Source: an uncultured Bacteroides sp. (GTDB taxonomy: Bacteria; Bacteroidota; Bacteroidia; Bacteroidales; Bacteroidaceae). From it: a stretch of 35,529 bases of DNA. This document shows, piece after piece, positions 1-8,008 of this stretch (position 1 is the stretch's first letter; each line of letters starts with the position of its first letter). The position numbers and the translations under genes are program-made. Below the pieces are notes generated by a model. The model saw only the letters and a program-made list of their open reading frames with translations, had not been told where the DNA came from and made no database searches. Where the stretch lies: positions 1-35,529 of the forward strand of contig CAMWGU010000021.1 in NCBI GenBank assembly GCA_947173895.1, given 5' to 3'.

Positions 1-389
1 AAAGTTCCTTTAGAACTTGTGCTTTTCGATAAAATTTAGATTTCGATGGCAAATATATAAAAAACGTTTTGAACAGCAAATAAAATACTTATTTTTATTA
101 TGATCCTGATAAAAGATATAAAATTAGAACTATCATTGCGATATTGTCGAGAATACGGCTGCGATCTGTACACTATCAAAGGCGAACCTGATTATACTAC
201 TTGAGAAATAGATTTCTTTCCGATAATACCGGTATGCCGTGAACATAGATTTTATAAGAAAGTCTGCACCTGTGGATGCTGCCCGCGGGTATAACCTCAT
301 CGGAAAAGCGGTAATGCAATACTCTTTGATAGAAAAACTGCCATCGAAATCTAAATTTTATCGAAAAGCACAAGTTCTAAAGGAACTTT
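1..389. repeat. Segment flanked by perfect 50-bp inverted repeats (possible invertible element or MITE)
   Basis: Positions 1-50 are the exact reverse complement of 340-389, enclosing 289 bp. The left repeat begins at the first base of the window, so it may extend further left. A Bacteroides-type promoter lies just inside the left repeat and points out of the segment, as in known phase-variable promoters of this order. The interior also has broken coding sequence: a 34-codon ORF (100-204, plus) followed in the same frame, past a TGA stop, by a Cys-rich stretch (CTCGCC) resembling a transposase zinc motif, then a TAA. That also fits a miniature element derived from an insertion sequence. No recombinase gene is visible in the window. 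Confidence 0.75.
50..80 (-). promoter_or_regulatory. Outward-facing promoter at the edge of the inverted-repeat segment
   Basis: On the minus strand a TTTG (77-80) is followed after 19 bp by TATATTTG (50-57), matching the Bacteroides -33 (TTTG) and -7 (TAnnTTTG) consensus. The last base of the -7 box is the first base of the inverted repeat, so transcription would start inside the repeat and run left, out of the window. Inversion of the segment would turn the promoter to read right through 340-389. Confidence 0.5.
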
Positions 390-690
390 GCACATTTCTC
401 AATTGTTCCTAATTGTCAAAATATTAAATATTATAAATTCAGTAATTGTAGAAAAAGGGTAGACACTTCATCTTTATGAATACATAAAACCTTTACTTTT
501 ACCAGCATAGTAGTTTTCGCTACTATGGTTCCATAGATAATTGAACTTAAGTTTATTTTTGATGACAAAAAGGGACAAACATAGGAAGTACATAATTAGG
601 ATCGAGTAGAATAGTAGTAGGGCTGATGGCTGTTTTAATGTCAGCTCGATGTGACTTAATGTCTGTTTGGTTTCTCCGGGTTGTCACACC
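390..690. other. Non-coding stretch, nothing recognised
   Basis: AT-rich sequence between the inverted-repeat segment and the transposase remnant. I see no convincing ORF, RNA gene or strong hairpin. Confidence 0.5.
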
Positions 691-869
691 TTAATTATAT
701 AGAGCCTTTCTTTCTTGCTGATGGGCGAAACGTTTCGGATTGCCTTCTATTTTCTTCCGTTGACAGTTCTCGTTAAAGGCCGCGTCGAGTATCCGGTGCC
801 GATTGTTTTCCATGCTTCAATGCGTGCCGATAGCATCCATACATCGGATATCTGGGAATGAAAGTAATG
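691..869 (-). pseudogene. Remnant of an ISAs1-family transposase C-terminus, frameshifted
   Basis: Two adjacent minus-strand frames together resemble the end of ISAs1-family transposases. From 869 to 810 the frame reads HYFHSQ...ARIEAW, like the RYYISSL...IRSHW region. From 813 the other frame reads ENNRHRILDAAFNE, then QRKKIEGN, like IENxLHWxLDVAFxED followed by xRKxxGN, and stops at 691-693. The switch of frame comes at the Trp codon, where a few residues are also missing. No N-terminal transposase region and no terminal repeats are visible. The family call comes from remembered motifs, not a search. Confidence 0.5.
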
Positions 870-900
870 CATTAATCCTGATAGGCGACTGAGGTTTGTT

Positions 901-982
901 CACCACAGGGGTGGTTAAGTCTAACCACAATAGTGATTAATATTCACCACGATGGTGGTTAGACTTAACCACCCCCGTGGTG
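901..982. repeat. Palindrome array 1: four 16-bp units, 6-bp spacers
   Basis: Units lie at 901-916, 923-938, 945-960 and 967-982. Each follows the pattern (A/C)ACCAC-N4-GTG(G/A)T(T/G), with variable central four bases (AGGG, AATA, GATG, CCCC). Spacers are AAGTCT, AATATT and AGACTT; the first and third are reverse complements, so the whole array (897-986) also folds as one hairpin with 32-bp arms and a single mismatch. It lies about 120 bp downstream of the B12 operon and next to a transposase remnant. Confidence 0.85.
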
Positions 983-1109
983 AACAATGGCTGAATGTAA
1001 GGAAAGGGGAGAGGAAAAGGAGGGGATAAGCAAACCGACTGGACGTTTAAGAAAAGACAAATAGCCGGAGTGTTGCGCTCGTAATCGGAGTGCTTGGGCA
1101 AGGGGGGGG

Positions 1110-2120
1110 CTAGACGAGAGATACCGACAGCAATTCTTCAAAGGAGGAACAGATGTGTGTTTCTCCTTTTTGCGTCACAATCAGCCTGTCGGCCGACAAG
1201 GCGGCAAGGTGCGTTCTGTCTGCATTCTTTGCCTCGGCAGGCAGGCAGGTGTAGCCGTGCCGGTTCAGTGCGTTGATGGTCCAGTGTAGCAGCACTTCGT
1301 CGCTGGCTTCTACCGTTATTTCTTGTTTTCCGTTCACAGTGGGATAGTAGACGCCGTGATGGTAATCGAAGCGGATGTCGTGGTGAGGAAACAGGGTGTC
1401 CATCTGATGGTGCAGGATCAGGTCTTCCGTTACTCCGCATTGCAGGCCTTTTTCTTTGGATAACAGCCAGAGCTTGTCGGCCAACACCAGGGCTTGCTCT
1501 ATGTCGTGGGTGGAGAGCAGGATGGCTTTGTCTTGTTCGGCAGCCAGCCGATGGAGCAAGGTCATGATTTCGATGCGGCTCACTACGTCTAGGAAGGCAG
1601 TTGGCTCGTCTAGGATAATCAGCGGACATTCTTGTACCAATGCTTTGGCTATCATTGCTTTCTGTTTTTCTCCGTCCGACAGTTCGGCCATATAGCTGTG
1701 GGCTTTGTGGTCGATTCCTACGGAGTGGAGTGCGTTTTCTATCAGGTGATGGTCGTGGTGGTGGAGGCGTCCGAAGAAGCCGGTGTGTGGCTGCCTGCCC
1801 AGGGCTACCAGTTCGTACACGGTCAGTCCTCCTGTCTGTGTTTTGTCTGTCAGAACCACGCCGATGGTGCGCGAGCGTTCTTTTTCCGAATATCGGTGCA
1901 GGGGAGTGCCCAGCAGTGTCAGTTCGCCTGACAGGACGGGCTGTGAAGCGGACAGGGTGCGGAGCAAGGTGGATTTGCCGGCTCCATTGGCTCCCAGCAG
2001 ACAGGTCAGTTCGCCCCGGTAGAGGGCGAAGGAAAGGTGGTCGTGTACGTGGGTTTCTCCTTTGTGGGTGCGATAGCCTATGCAGAGGTTGGTAGCGGTG
2101 ATGACAGTTGTTTTTTTCAT
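1110..2120 (-). CDS. btuD: ABC transporter ATP-binding protein, vitamin B12 uptake (BtuD-like)
   Basis: This is the cytoplasmic ATPase of a FecCD-type importer, 336 aa from the ATG at 2120. The frame is open upstream to 3044, but that part only shadows the permease gene. Walker A GANGAGKST is at residues 43-51, the signature LSDGEKQ at 147-153, Walker B LIILDEP at 167-173 and the switch histidine at 205. Residues from about 255 form a C-terminal extension of roughly 80 aa beyond the usual BtuD/FhuC length, of unknown role. The start codon overlaps the permease stop by one base (TAATG), implying translational coupling. Substrate is inferred from the operon and its cobalamin riboswitch; the ATPase alone could equally serve siderophore or heme uptake. 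Confidence 0.9.
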   Translation of the reverse strand: MKKTTVITATNLCIGYRTHKGETHVHDHLSFALYRGELTCLLGANGAGKSTLLRTLSASQPVLSGELTLLGTPLHRYSEKERSRTIGVVLTDKTQTGGLTVYELVALGRQPHTGFFGRLHHHDHHLIENALHSVGIDHKAHSYMAELSDGEKQKAMIAKALVQECPLIILDEPTAFLDVVSRIEIMTLLHRLAAEQDKAILLSTHDIEQALVLADKLWLLSKEKGLQCGVTEDLILHHQMDTLFPHHDIRFDYHHGVYYPTVNGKQEITVEASDEVLLHWTINALNRHGYTCLPAEAKNADRTHLAALSADRLIVTQKGETHICSSFEELLSVSLV

Positions 2121-3151
2121 TAGTTGAAGTATTGTATTTTGCGTTGGTTCACAATGACATAGATGATGACTGGTGCTCCAAGTAGCGGAGTGACGGCGTT
2201 CAGCGGGATGATGCCCGATTCGCCCGGCAGGATGCAGATGAAATGACAGAGCAGGGCTGTTGCTCCGCCGGTCAGCATGGTGACGGGCAGCAGTGAATTG
2301 TGGTTGGAGGTGCCCAGCAGCAGGCGGGCAATGTGGGGAACTGCCAGTCCGATGAAGGACACCGGCCCGCAGAAGGCGGTGGTCATGGCGGTCAGCAGTC
2401 CGGTGGCTATGAGTAGCAGGTTGCGGGTGCGGCGGATGTTGATGCCTAGGTTTTCGGCATACCGTGTGCCCAGTAGTAGGGCGTTCAGGGGTTTGATGAG
2501 CAGGACGGCTGTCAGGAGTCCCGCCACGGTGAACAGGCCGAAGAAGGGAAGTTGTTGCAGCGATACGCCTCCAAAGTTCCCCATCCCCCATATCATGTAT
2601 GAGTGTACTCCTTCGGCAGTGGAGAAGAAATTGAGCAGTGAGATGGTCGAGGAGGTGAGGTAGCCTGTCATGATGCCGATAATGAGCAGCATGATGCTGT
2701 TCTTTACTAGAGTGGAGAAGAACAGGATGATTCCCATGACGGTCATCGAACCGATGAAGGCTCCGATAATGACGGAGATGAAGCCCGACAGGGTGAATGT
2801 GCCGGCAGTGATGGTGCCTGCTCCTGCCAGCATGACCAGGGCTACTCCCAGGCTGGCTCCGGAACTGATTCCCAGTATGGAAGGATCGGCCAGCGGATTG
2901 TTGAACGTGGTTTGCAGCATCAGTCCCGATGCGGCGAGCGCCATTCCGCAGAGCAAGGCGGTGACGGCTTGTGGCAGGCGTGACTCCCATACGATGAAGC
3001 TCCAGCTTGCTTTTTCTGCTTCGCCGCCTGTGAGGATATGCCACACTGCTTCGGCGGGGATGTCTACCGAGCCGAACAGCAGGTTGGCTCCTGTCAGCAG
3101 CAGGATGAGTGCCGACAGGGCGATGCCGTATTGGGTTCCTTTGTTTTTCAT
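2120..3151 (-). CDS. btuC: FecCD-family ABC permease, vitamin B12 uptake (BtuC-like)
   Basis: This inner-membrane permease of 343 aa would form the translocation channel as a homodimer with the ATPase encoded next. The protein is hydrophobic throughout, with about nine or ten membrane segments. It contains the family's glycine-rich GISSGASLGVAL segment near residue 95, and SFIGLAVPHIARLLLG in the C-terminal half, which contacts the ATPase in known structures. Its ATG at 3151 overlaps the binding-protein stop by 4 bp (ATGA), and its stop overlaps the ATPase start by 1 bp. The family also moves iron-siderophores and heme; cobalamin is inferred from the upstream riboswitch and the BtuB/BtuG genes. 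Confidence 0.92.
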   Translation of the reverse strand: MKNKGTQYGIALSALILLLTGANLLFGSVDIPAEAVWHILTGGEAEKASWSFIVWESRLPQAVTALLCGMALAASGLMLQTTFNNPLADPSILGISSGASLGVALVMLAGAGTITAGTFTLSGFISVIIGAFIGSMTVMGIILFFSTLVKNSIMLLIIGIMTGYLTSSTISLLNFFSTAEGVHSYMIWGMGNFGGVSLQQLPFFGLFTVAGLLTAVLLIKPLNALLLGTRYAENLGINIRRTRNLLLIATGLLTAMTTAFCGPVSFIGLAVPHIARLLLGTSNHNSLLPVTMLTGGATALLCHFICILPGESGIIPLNAVTPLLGAPVIIYVIVNQRKIQYFN

Positions 3152-4284
3152 TCCGCTAATTTAGTGAAATATTTTAATTCGTATGCTTCCAGAAGGTCCG
3201 GATGGAATATTTTTATTAAATCTTTCAATAATCGGTCGGGATGGAAGGGTGAGTCTTCGTAGAACGGGACTTTTCCGGTGTTGCACGCATAGATGTTTTG
3301 TTCCTTGAATGCGCGGAATCCGGCATACGGTGCGTAGTCGCTTTTCAGTTCGCTATAGGTTTTGTCTACGGCCTGATTGTATTTTATGAGCCAGTAATCC
3401 GCGTCCTGTCCTTTGTCGAATACGGTCTCGAAGGCAAGTGGAACCGAGCCGCTATGTTCGTCGTAGGCAAATACATAGTCTGCTCCGGCATCAGCATAAA
3501 GGCGTGCGGATGTGCTTTTCCCTCCCGGCACATACCATGCCGAACCGTTTTTCAGTTCGCTGATGACGGTGGGGGTGTGGGTTGCCGAGGCGGCCAATGC
3601 TTTCAGTGCGCGGTAGTTCTTTTCAACTTCGGCAAACAAGCTGTCGGCGGTTTGTGCCTTTCCGAACAGAAGTCCATAGAAACGCATCCATTCGGCACGT
3701 CCCAGTGCGGAGGTTTCCATATAGTCGGCACATTCTATGATGGGGATCCCCGTTTTTTCTATGCGTCCGTATCCGCCACTATTCTCGAATGGCGAGAGGA
3801 GGATGGCATCGGGGTGCAGGTCGATGATTTTTTCTATATCGGGGTTCATGCCGTTGCCTGCATCGGCGATGGTTCCGTTTTGGCAGCCTGTTTGTATTTC
3901 GGGTAGTTTGATGTAATTCAGGTCGCATACTCCTCCGATGCTTTGCAGGGCTCCGAGTTGAATGAGCAGTCCGCAGTGTACGGATGAATATACGATGGAT
4001 TTGCTTAATGGGGTGCGTACCGGTGTTCCTTCAGGCAAATTCTTGGGTACTGGTTTGTCTTTGTCTATCAGCAGATAGGTGTGCAATATTTTTGTCGTAT
4101 CCCACGGATTGCGCAACCGGGCTATGATGCAGTCTGTTGTAGCAGACAGAGTGAGATTCTCGGCATAGTGCAGGGGGATTGCTTTTTCTGTAATAGACAC
4201 GGAAGAAGTGTTGCTTTTTCCGCTGCATGCGGAAAAAAGCAACACTGAACTTAATAGATGAATAAAGAGAGGAATAAATTTCAT
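3148..4284 (-). CDS. btuF: Periplasmic cobalamin-binding lipoprotein (BtuF-like)
   Basis: This is a substrate-binding protein of the helical-backbone class (PBP family III), 378 aa. It would deliver B12 from the outer-membrane receptor to BtuCD. A lipoprotein signal ends at LFSAC with the modified Cys at residue 20. The next residues (SGKSNTSS) lack the acidic cluster that sends Bacteroidetes lipoproteins to the cell surface, so a periplasmic position is likely. Segments such as LLIQLGALQSIGGVCD and HPDAILLSPFENSGGYGRI match the conserved lobes. The gene sits 3 bp after the BtuG-like gene and overlaps the permease by 4 bp. A siderophore-binding role is the main alternative, made unlikely by the operon context. 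Confidence 0.88.
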   Translation of the reverse strand: MKFIPLFIHLLSSVLLFSACSGKSNTSSVSITEKAIPLHYAENLTLSATTDCIIARLRNPWDTTKILHTYLLIDKDKPVPKNLPEGTPVRTPLSKSIVYSSVHCGLLIQLGALQSIGGVCDLNYIKLPEIQTGCQNGTIADAGNGMNPDIEKIIDLHPDAILLSPFENSGGYGRIEKTGIPIIECADYMETSALGRAEWMRFYGLLFGKAQTADSLFAEVEKNYRALKALAASATHTPTVISELKNGSAWYVPGGKSTSARLYADAGADYVFAYDEHSGSVPLAFETVFDKGQDADYWLIKYNQAVDKTYSELKSDYAPYAGFRAFKEQNIYACNTGKVPFYEDSPFHPDRLLKDLIKIFHPDLLEAYELKYFTKLAE

Positions 4285-4287
4285 CGG

Positions 4288-5382
4288 TTATTGATTATTG
4301 GTGATAAAAACCACTTTGGAGGTGAAGTATCCGGTTGATAGTTTTTTCTTGAAATTTCCGTCTTTATCGTAAATCATCAGATCGGATGTGGAGCCATAGG
4401 GAGCGTTGCTGATGTAAACGTCTCCGCTGACGGGGTCGATGTTCATTGATTGGGGGGAAGGAATCGATGAAATGTTGATGAATGGAGATTCTTTCCTGGT
4501 TTTTAGGTCATAGATGACGGCTTTGTGTGTGTCGGGCAGGTAATATTCGGCATATAGGATGTACATATTGTCACCGTTGTTGGCTATGTAAGTGGCCGGA
4601 CAGATGCTTTCTACTTCATCCGTTTTCGGATCGATGCGTTGCATGCTTTGATAGATCCATTCGCTTTCAGGCTTTTTGCTGTCGCCTGCATAATTTCCGC
4701 AAGACACTACATATACATATCCATCATCAGCTGTGATGCATTGGGTATAAGGATTTAGTATTACTTCAAGATCCTTTGTTTTGGTGAATGTTTTTATATC
4801 TACCACAGCAACGCTTTTTCCGCTTCCGTATCCGGAGATGTTGACATACAGTTTTCCGTTGGCGTTGGTCAAGGCTTCCGGATGGTCGCCTACTTTTACG
4901 CTTCCTGTGATGCTCATTGAGAGGGTGTCCAAACGGGAGACGGTTCCATCGTATGCAGTGAAGTATACATTTCCGTCTATAGCGGTCATGTAGCGGGGAC
5001 TGATAGGTTGGTTTTCGTCATTGGTTAGGGGGATGCTTTTGATCACTTTGCAGTTTTTGTCCATGATGACTATTTTAGAAGAACCGCTTACCGTGGCATA
5101 TAGTTTGGATCCATACAGGCATAGGTCTTGTCCTAAGTCGCCCAGGCTTTCCGCGTTGGCAGCAGCATAGAGGTCGGTGCTGACGGTTCCTTTTTCCATG
5201 TCCAGATATTGGATGGAAGCATCGTTTCCTCCATAGTTTCCGGTATTGAGGATATATGCTCCGACTGTTTCCGTAGGTACATTTACGGGTGGTTCGGGGA
5301 CATTGTCATTGTCGTCACTACAAGCGGTGAATACACCTAGTGCTATCACCATTAAAGTCTGTTTGTACCAATTCTTTTTCAT
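4288..5382 (-). CDS. btuG: Surface beta-propeller lipoprotein, B12-capturing BtuG-like (DUF5074/YncE type)
   Basis: The protein has 364 aa from the ATG at 5382. An in-frame ATG at 5418 would overlap btuB and put 12 residues before the signal peptide, so I prefer the inner start. The lipobox VFTAC (Cys21) is followed by SDDNDN, an acidic run like the Bacteroidetes surface-export signal. The rest is repeated beta-propeller sequence (for example GNVYFTAYDGTVSRLD, DGYVYVVSCGN, GDVYISNAPYG). In Bacteroides thetaiotaomicron a propeller lipoprotein, BtuG, encoded beside btuB, binds cobalamin very tightly at the surface and hands it to BtuB. Position between btuB and btuF and the riboswitch support the same job here. 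The fold call is from sequence pattern only. Confidence 0.85.
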   Translation of the reverse strand: MKKNWYKQTLMVIALGVFTACSDDNDNVPEPPVNVPTETVGAYILNTGNYGGNDASIQYLDMEKGTVSTDLYAAANAESLGDLGQDLCLYGSKLYATVSGSSKIVIMDKNCKVIKSIPLTNDENQPISPRYMTAIDGNVYFTAYDGTVSRLDTLSMSITGSVKVGDHPEALTNANGKLYVNISGYGSGKSVAVVDIKTFTKTKDLEVILNPYTQCITADDGYVYVVSCGNYAGDSKKPESEWIYQSMQRIDPKTDEVESICPATYIANNGDNMYILYAEYYLPDTHKAVIYDLKTRKESPFINISSIPSPQSMNIDPVSGDVYISNAPYGSTSDLMIYDKDGNFKKKLSTGYFTSKVVFITNNQ

Positions 5383-5401
5383 TTTTATTCTGTTTTTTTG
5401 G

Positions 5402-7411
5402 TTATAAGTTATAAGCAAGCGTAATTTTATAGTTTCGTCCGGGCATAGGATAGAAGCGGACTATTTCATAATTCTTGTTTCCCAGGTTCAGTGCATCCAG
5501 CTGTATGCGGAACGATTGTTTTTTCCAATGGAACATACGCGATATGGATAGGCTGTTGTCCGTATAGGGTGCTATACGGTTGTCGTTCGAGTTCTGCGAC
5601 ATCCGGTAACGTTCGGATGCGTAGGTGATGTTATAAGTGAGGTTCAGCCATGGTAGTTCTATGGTTACATTGCCCGATCCGGCATGTTTCGGGGTGTAGG
5701 CTATCTGGTTTCTCCATATTTTGCTTTCCCGGTCTGTAATGTCTTCGGCTTGCATGAAATTATAAGTTCCTGTGACATATAATTTGTATCCTTCTGCGAG
5801 GGACACCTCACATCCTGCATTGATGTCGATGCCTAAGGTTTCTACTTTGCCTACATTAGACATTTTCCAGACGAACATGGTGGGGATGGCTACAATCTTG
5901 TTGTTGACGCGGTTGTAGTAGGCATCTATTGAAATATTCAGATAATCAATGATTGAAGGAAAAGCGTTGCTCCAAGTTGTTCCTATATTCACTTGTTTGG
6001 TGTTTTCGGGTTTTAGCCGGTTGTTGCCTATCAGTAGATAATATAAATCGTTGAATGTGGGAACGCGGAATATGTCCTTATATGAGGCTCTGATGCGCCA
6101 TCCCGCATTGTCGAAGGGTTTCCATGACAGGCTGATGGCAGGAGAGAGACGTTTCCGGTCGTCGGCTGCGGTTCCGGTTTTCACATTTTCTGTGATGTAT
6201 GTGTTCAGCAGCGAGGCTGTGGCCGTGATGTGCGGGTTGCGATAATGAGCAGCCAAGGCGGTGAGCAGAGTGAAACGTTCCGGGTACTGGCATTCGCGCA
6301 GGGTGGTTGAAAGATCGTTATAGGCAAAATCCTGTGCCAATGAAAAAGACAATCCTCTGACGGGTTCAGTCCATAAAGTAGCCGACAGATAGCTTTCGGT
6401 TTGTCGGAAATGGTCATCCGTATCGCCGGATGCTTGTTTGTTGTAATCACGGTTCCAGCTATAATTGAATTTCCCACTGGCTTGTAATTTCCATCGGTCC
6501 GAAAATCGGTTTTCATATTTTAGTTGCCCGAAGTAGTTTCGGTCGTATAGTCTTTCTGCTGCGTAGGGATTATCATAGATAACGCTTCCGGGCAATCCTC
6601 TTTTTGAATCGAACAGGTAGAATTTGGCTTTTAAGTCCTGCTTGTCGTTCAGTGTCGTAAATAGATTCAGTTCTGTTCGGTAAGTCTCTATATCGCTATT
6701 GTTTCTTTTGGAATTGATCAGTTGGCTACCGTTCCACATTTCAAAGGGATAGTTTCCATCGGCGCGTAAATAGTCTCCATAGGCAGACAGACTGAATTGA
6801 TGGCTCAGTTTTTTTGAATAGAGAATGGATGGGTTGAGCATACCGAAAGAACCTGCTTTTACCCGAGTAGATAAATGATAGGTTTGTTCATCGAAGTCCG
6901 GACGTACAGTTTCGATGCTTAAACTGCCGGCAGAGGCAAACATCTTGGCGGTTTGATAGATATTGTCGCTTTGTCCGATATTCATAGTCAGTTGAGATAC
7001 GTTGTCCAGCGAGAATCGCGAAATGTCTACTTGGCCTGATTGGCAGTCGCTGACGGCTACTCCGTCATAGCTCACTGTCGTGTGTTGTGCCCCCAAACTG
7101 CGTATCGATACGGTCTTCATTCCTCCTATTCCTCCATAGTCCTTGATACTTACTCCGGAGAAATGGCGGACGGCATCCGAGACTTCCAAGGCTCCCAGAC
7201 GTTCCATTTCTGCTTTTTTGAGCAGTTGGGTAGGAGAAGATGTTGTTATGTTTTTCGGAATACGTCTTCCTTGGATTGTAACATTTTCTATGGAATGTAC
7301 TTTGCCGGTAAGGGTATCCCTTTTTTCCTGTGTCCACATTTTAAGTGGTAACAGAACAAGGCAGCAAAACACATAACGCCATAGCTTACAGGCATGGTTG
7401 TTTCCTTTCAT
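5402..7411 (-). CDS. btuB: TonB-dependent outer-membrane cobalamin receptor (BtuB-like)
   Basis: This 669-aa receptor would import B12 across the outer membrane using TonB/ExbBD energy. An N-terminal signal peptide covers about residues 1-27. The plug domain follows, with SIRSLGAQHTTVSYDGVAV typical of TonB receptors. A beta-barrel then runs to a C-terminal strand ending KITLAYNL with no aromatic last residue. It lacks the carboxypeptidase-regulatory-like N-terminal domain of SusC proteins, fitting a small-ligand BtuB class. It is the first gene of the operon, 19 bp ahead of btuG, with a cobalamin riboswitch in its leader. Cysteines at 15 and 16 lie in the signal peptide but do not form a clear lipobox. 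Confidence 0.93.
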   Translation of the reverse strand: MKGNNHACKLWRYVFCCLVLLPLKMWTQEKRDTLTGKVHSIENVTIQGRRIPKNITTSSPTQLLKKAEMERLGALEVSDAVRHFSGVSIKDYGGIGGMKTVSIRSLGAQHTTVSYDGVAVSDCQSGQVDISRFSLDNVSQLTMNIGQSDNIYQTAKMFASAGSLSIETVRPDFDEQTYHLSTRVKAGSFGMLNPSILYSKKLSHQFSLSAYGDYLRADGNYPFEMWNGSQLINSKRNNSDIETYRTELNLFTTLNDKQDLKAKFYLFDSKRGLPGSVIYDNPYAAERLYDRNYFGQLKYENRFSDRWKLQASGKFNYSWNRDYNKQASGDTDDHFRQTESYLSATLWTEPVRGLSFSLAQDFAYNDLSTTLRECQYPERFTLLTALAAHYRNPHITATASLLNTYITENVKTGTAADDRKRLSPAISLSWKPFDNAGWRIRASYKDIFRVPTFNDLYYLLIGNNRLKPENTKQVNIGTTWSNAFPSIIDYLNISIDAYYNRVNNKIVAIPTMFVWKMSNVGKVETLGIDINAGCEVSLAEGYKLYVTGTYNFMQAEDITDRESKIWRNQIAYTPKHAGSGNVTIELPWLNLTYNITYASERYRMSQNSNDNRIAPYTDNSLSISRMFHWKKQSFRIQLDALNLGNKNYEIVRFYPMPGRNYKITLAYNL

Positions 7412-7496
7412 TCTTTTTAATGTATTAATGAATCAATCAATGCATTCCGTCCTTTACTTTTTCCTCGAAAGTAATGGCTAATGACTTCTACGTTTT

Positions 7497-7672
7497 GCAG
7501 GTCTTCTGACTTACTCCTGTTTACTTGCCTTCCCACCTTATTATATATAGGCAGTGGCGTGAGTGATAAGTAAACCTATCTGCTTGCAGATGGAGCTTAC
7601 AGCAGCGGGACTGTTCAGGACTTGCACCTGATTCCCTTTTCATCCGGTGCTTCGCTTTTGTGGGAAGCATCG
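7497..7672 (-). promoter_or_regulatory. Cobalamin riboswitch controlling the btu operon
   Basis: Read on the minus strand, the leader contains the conserved core GGGAATCAGGTGCAAGTCC, then CAGTCCCGCTGCTGTAAGC, the B12 box GCCACTG (7552-7558), then GGGAAGGC and AGTCAGAAGACCTGC at the 3' end (7497 onward). These blocks come in the order known for adenosylcobalamin riboswitches. It starts about 10 nt after the predicted transcription start and ends about 85 nt before the btuB start. High B12 should switch off the operon; no clear terminator follows, so control may act on translation. Confidence 0.95.
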
Positions 7673-7687
7673 CGGAACAAAACGTCG

Positions 7688-7719
7688 CAAAGGTAAAAGG
7701 ATTTGTGGAATAACACAAA
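7688..7719 (-). promoter_or_regulatory. Promoter of the btu operon
   Basis: On the minus strand TTTG (7716-7719) and TACCTTTG (7688-7695) are separated by exactly 20 bp, matching the Bacteroides -33/-7 consensus. Transcription would begin near 7682, just ahead of the riboswitch. Confidence 0.85.
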
Positions 7720-7898
7720 GAAATAGATAAAAAAACAGAGAGGTGTACAGCTTTTTTATAAAACGGATAGTTTGTGATTTACTAATGTGGGTATTTGCGA
7801 CCATGTGTTGTATAGAGGGAGGTAGGGGCATTGTACGTCAATGTAAGGTTTTGCAATGAAAAAGTCTTGGAAGAGGCCTGTTTTTACTTTTATTTGTT

Positions 7899-7906
7899 TA
7901 TATTTG
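7899..7906 (+). promoter_or_regulatory. Possible -7 box for the small membrane protein gene
   Basis: TATATTTG matches TAnnTTTG about 100 bp before the start at 8009. No good -33 box is visible 19-21 bp upstream. Confidence 0.4.
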
Positions 7907-8008
7907 CATAGCAAAACCCAAAAGAAGATAAGCTTGATCGCTGATTAATGGATCTCGATGTGAAATATGAAGATATAAACTGAATTATTAATTTAAAGTT
8001 AAATTACT

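Noticed and set aside
1..1109. Integrative element or prophage boundary
   Set aside because: No integrase, attachment-site duplication or phage gene is visible; only a transposase remnant and repeats.
2121..3044. Long upstream extension of the btuD reading frame
   Set aside because: It lies within the permease gene in another frame and has the composition of a shadow; the ATG at 2120 begins a normal ATPase domain coupled to the permease stop.
7521..7718. 65-codon minus-strand ORF in the btuB leader
   Set aside because: It coincides with the cobalamin riboswitch, which fully explains the sequence conservation seen there.
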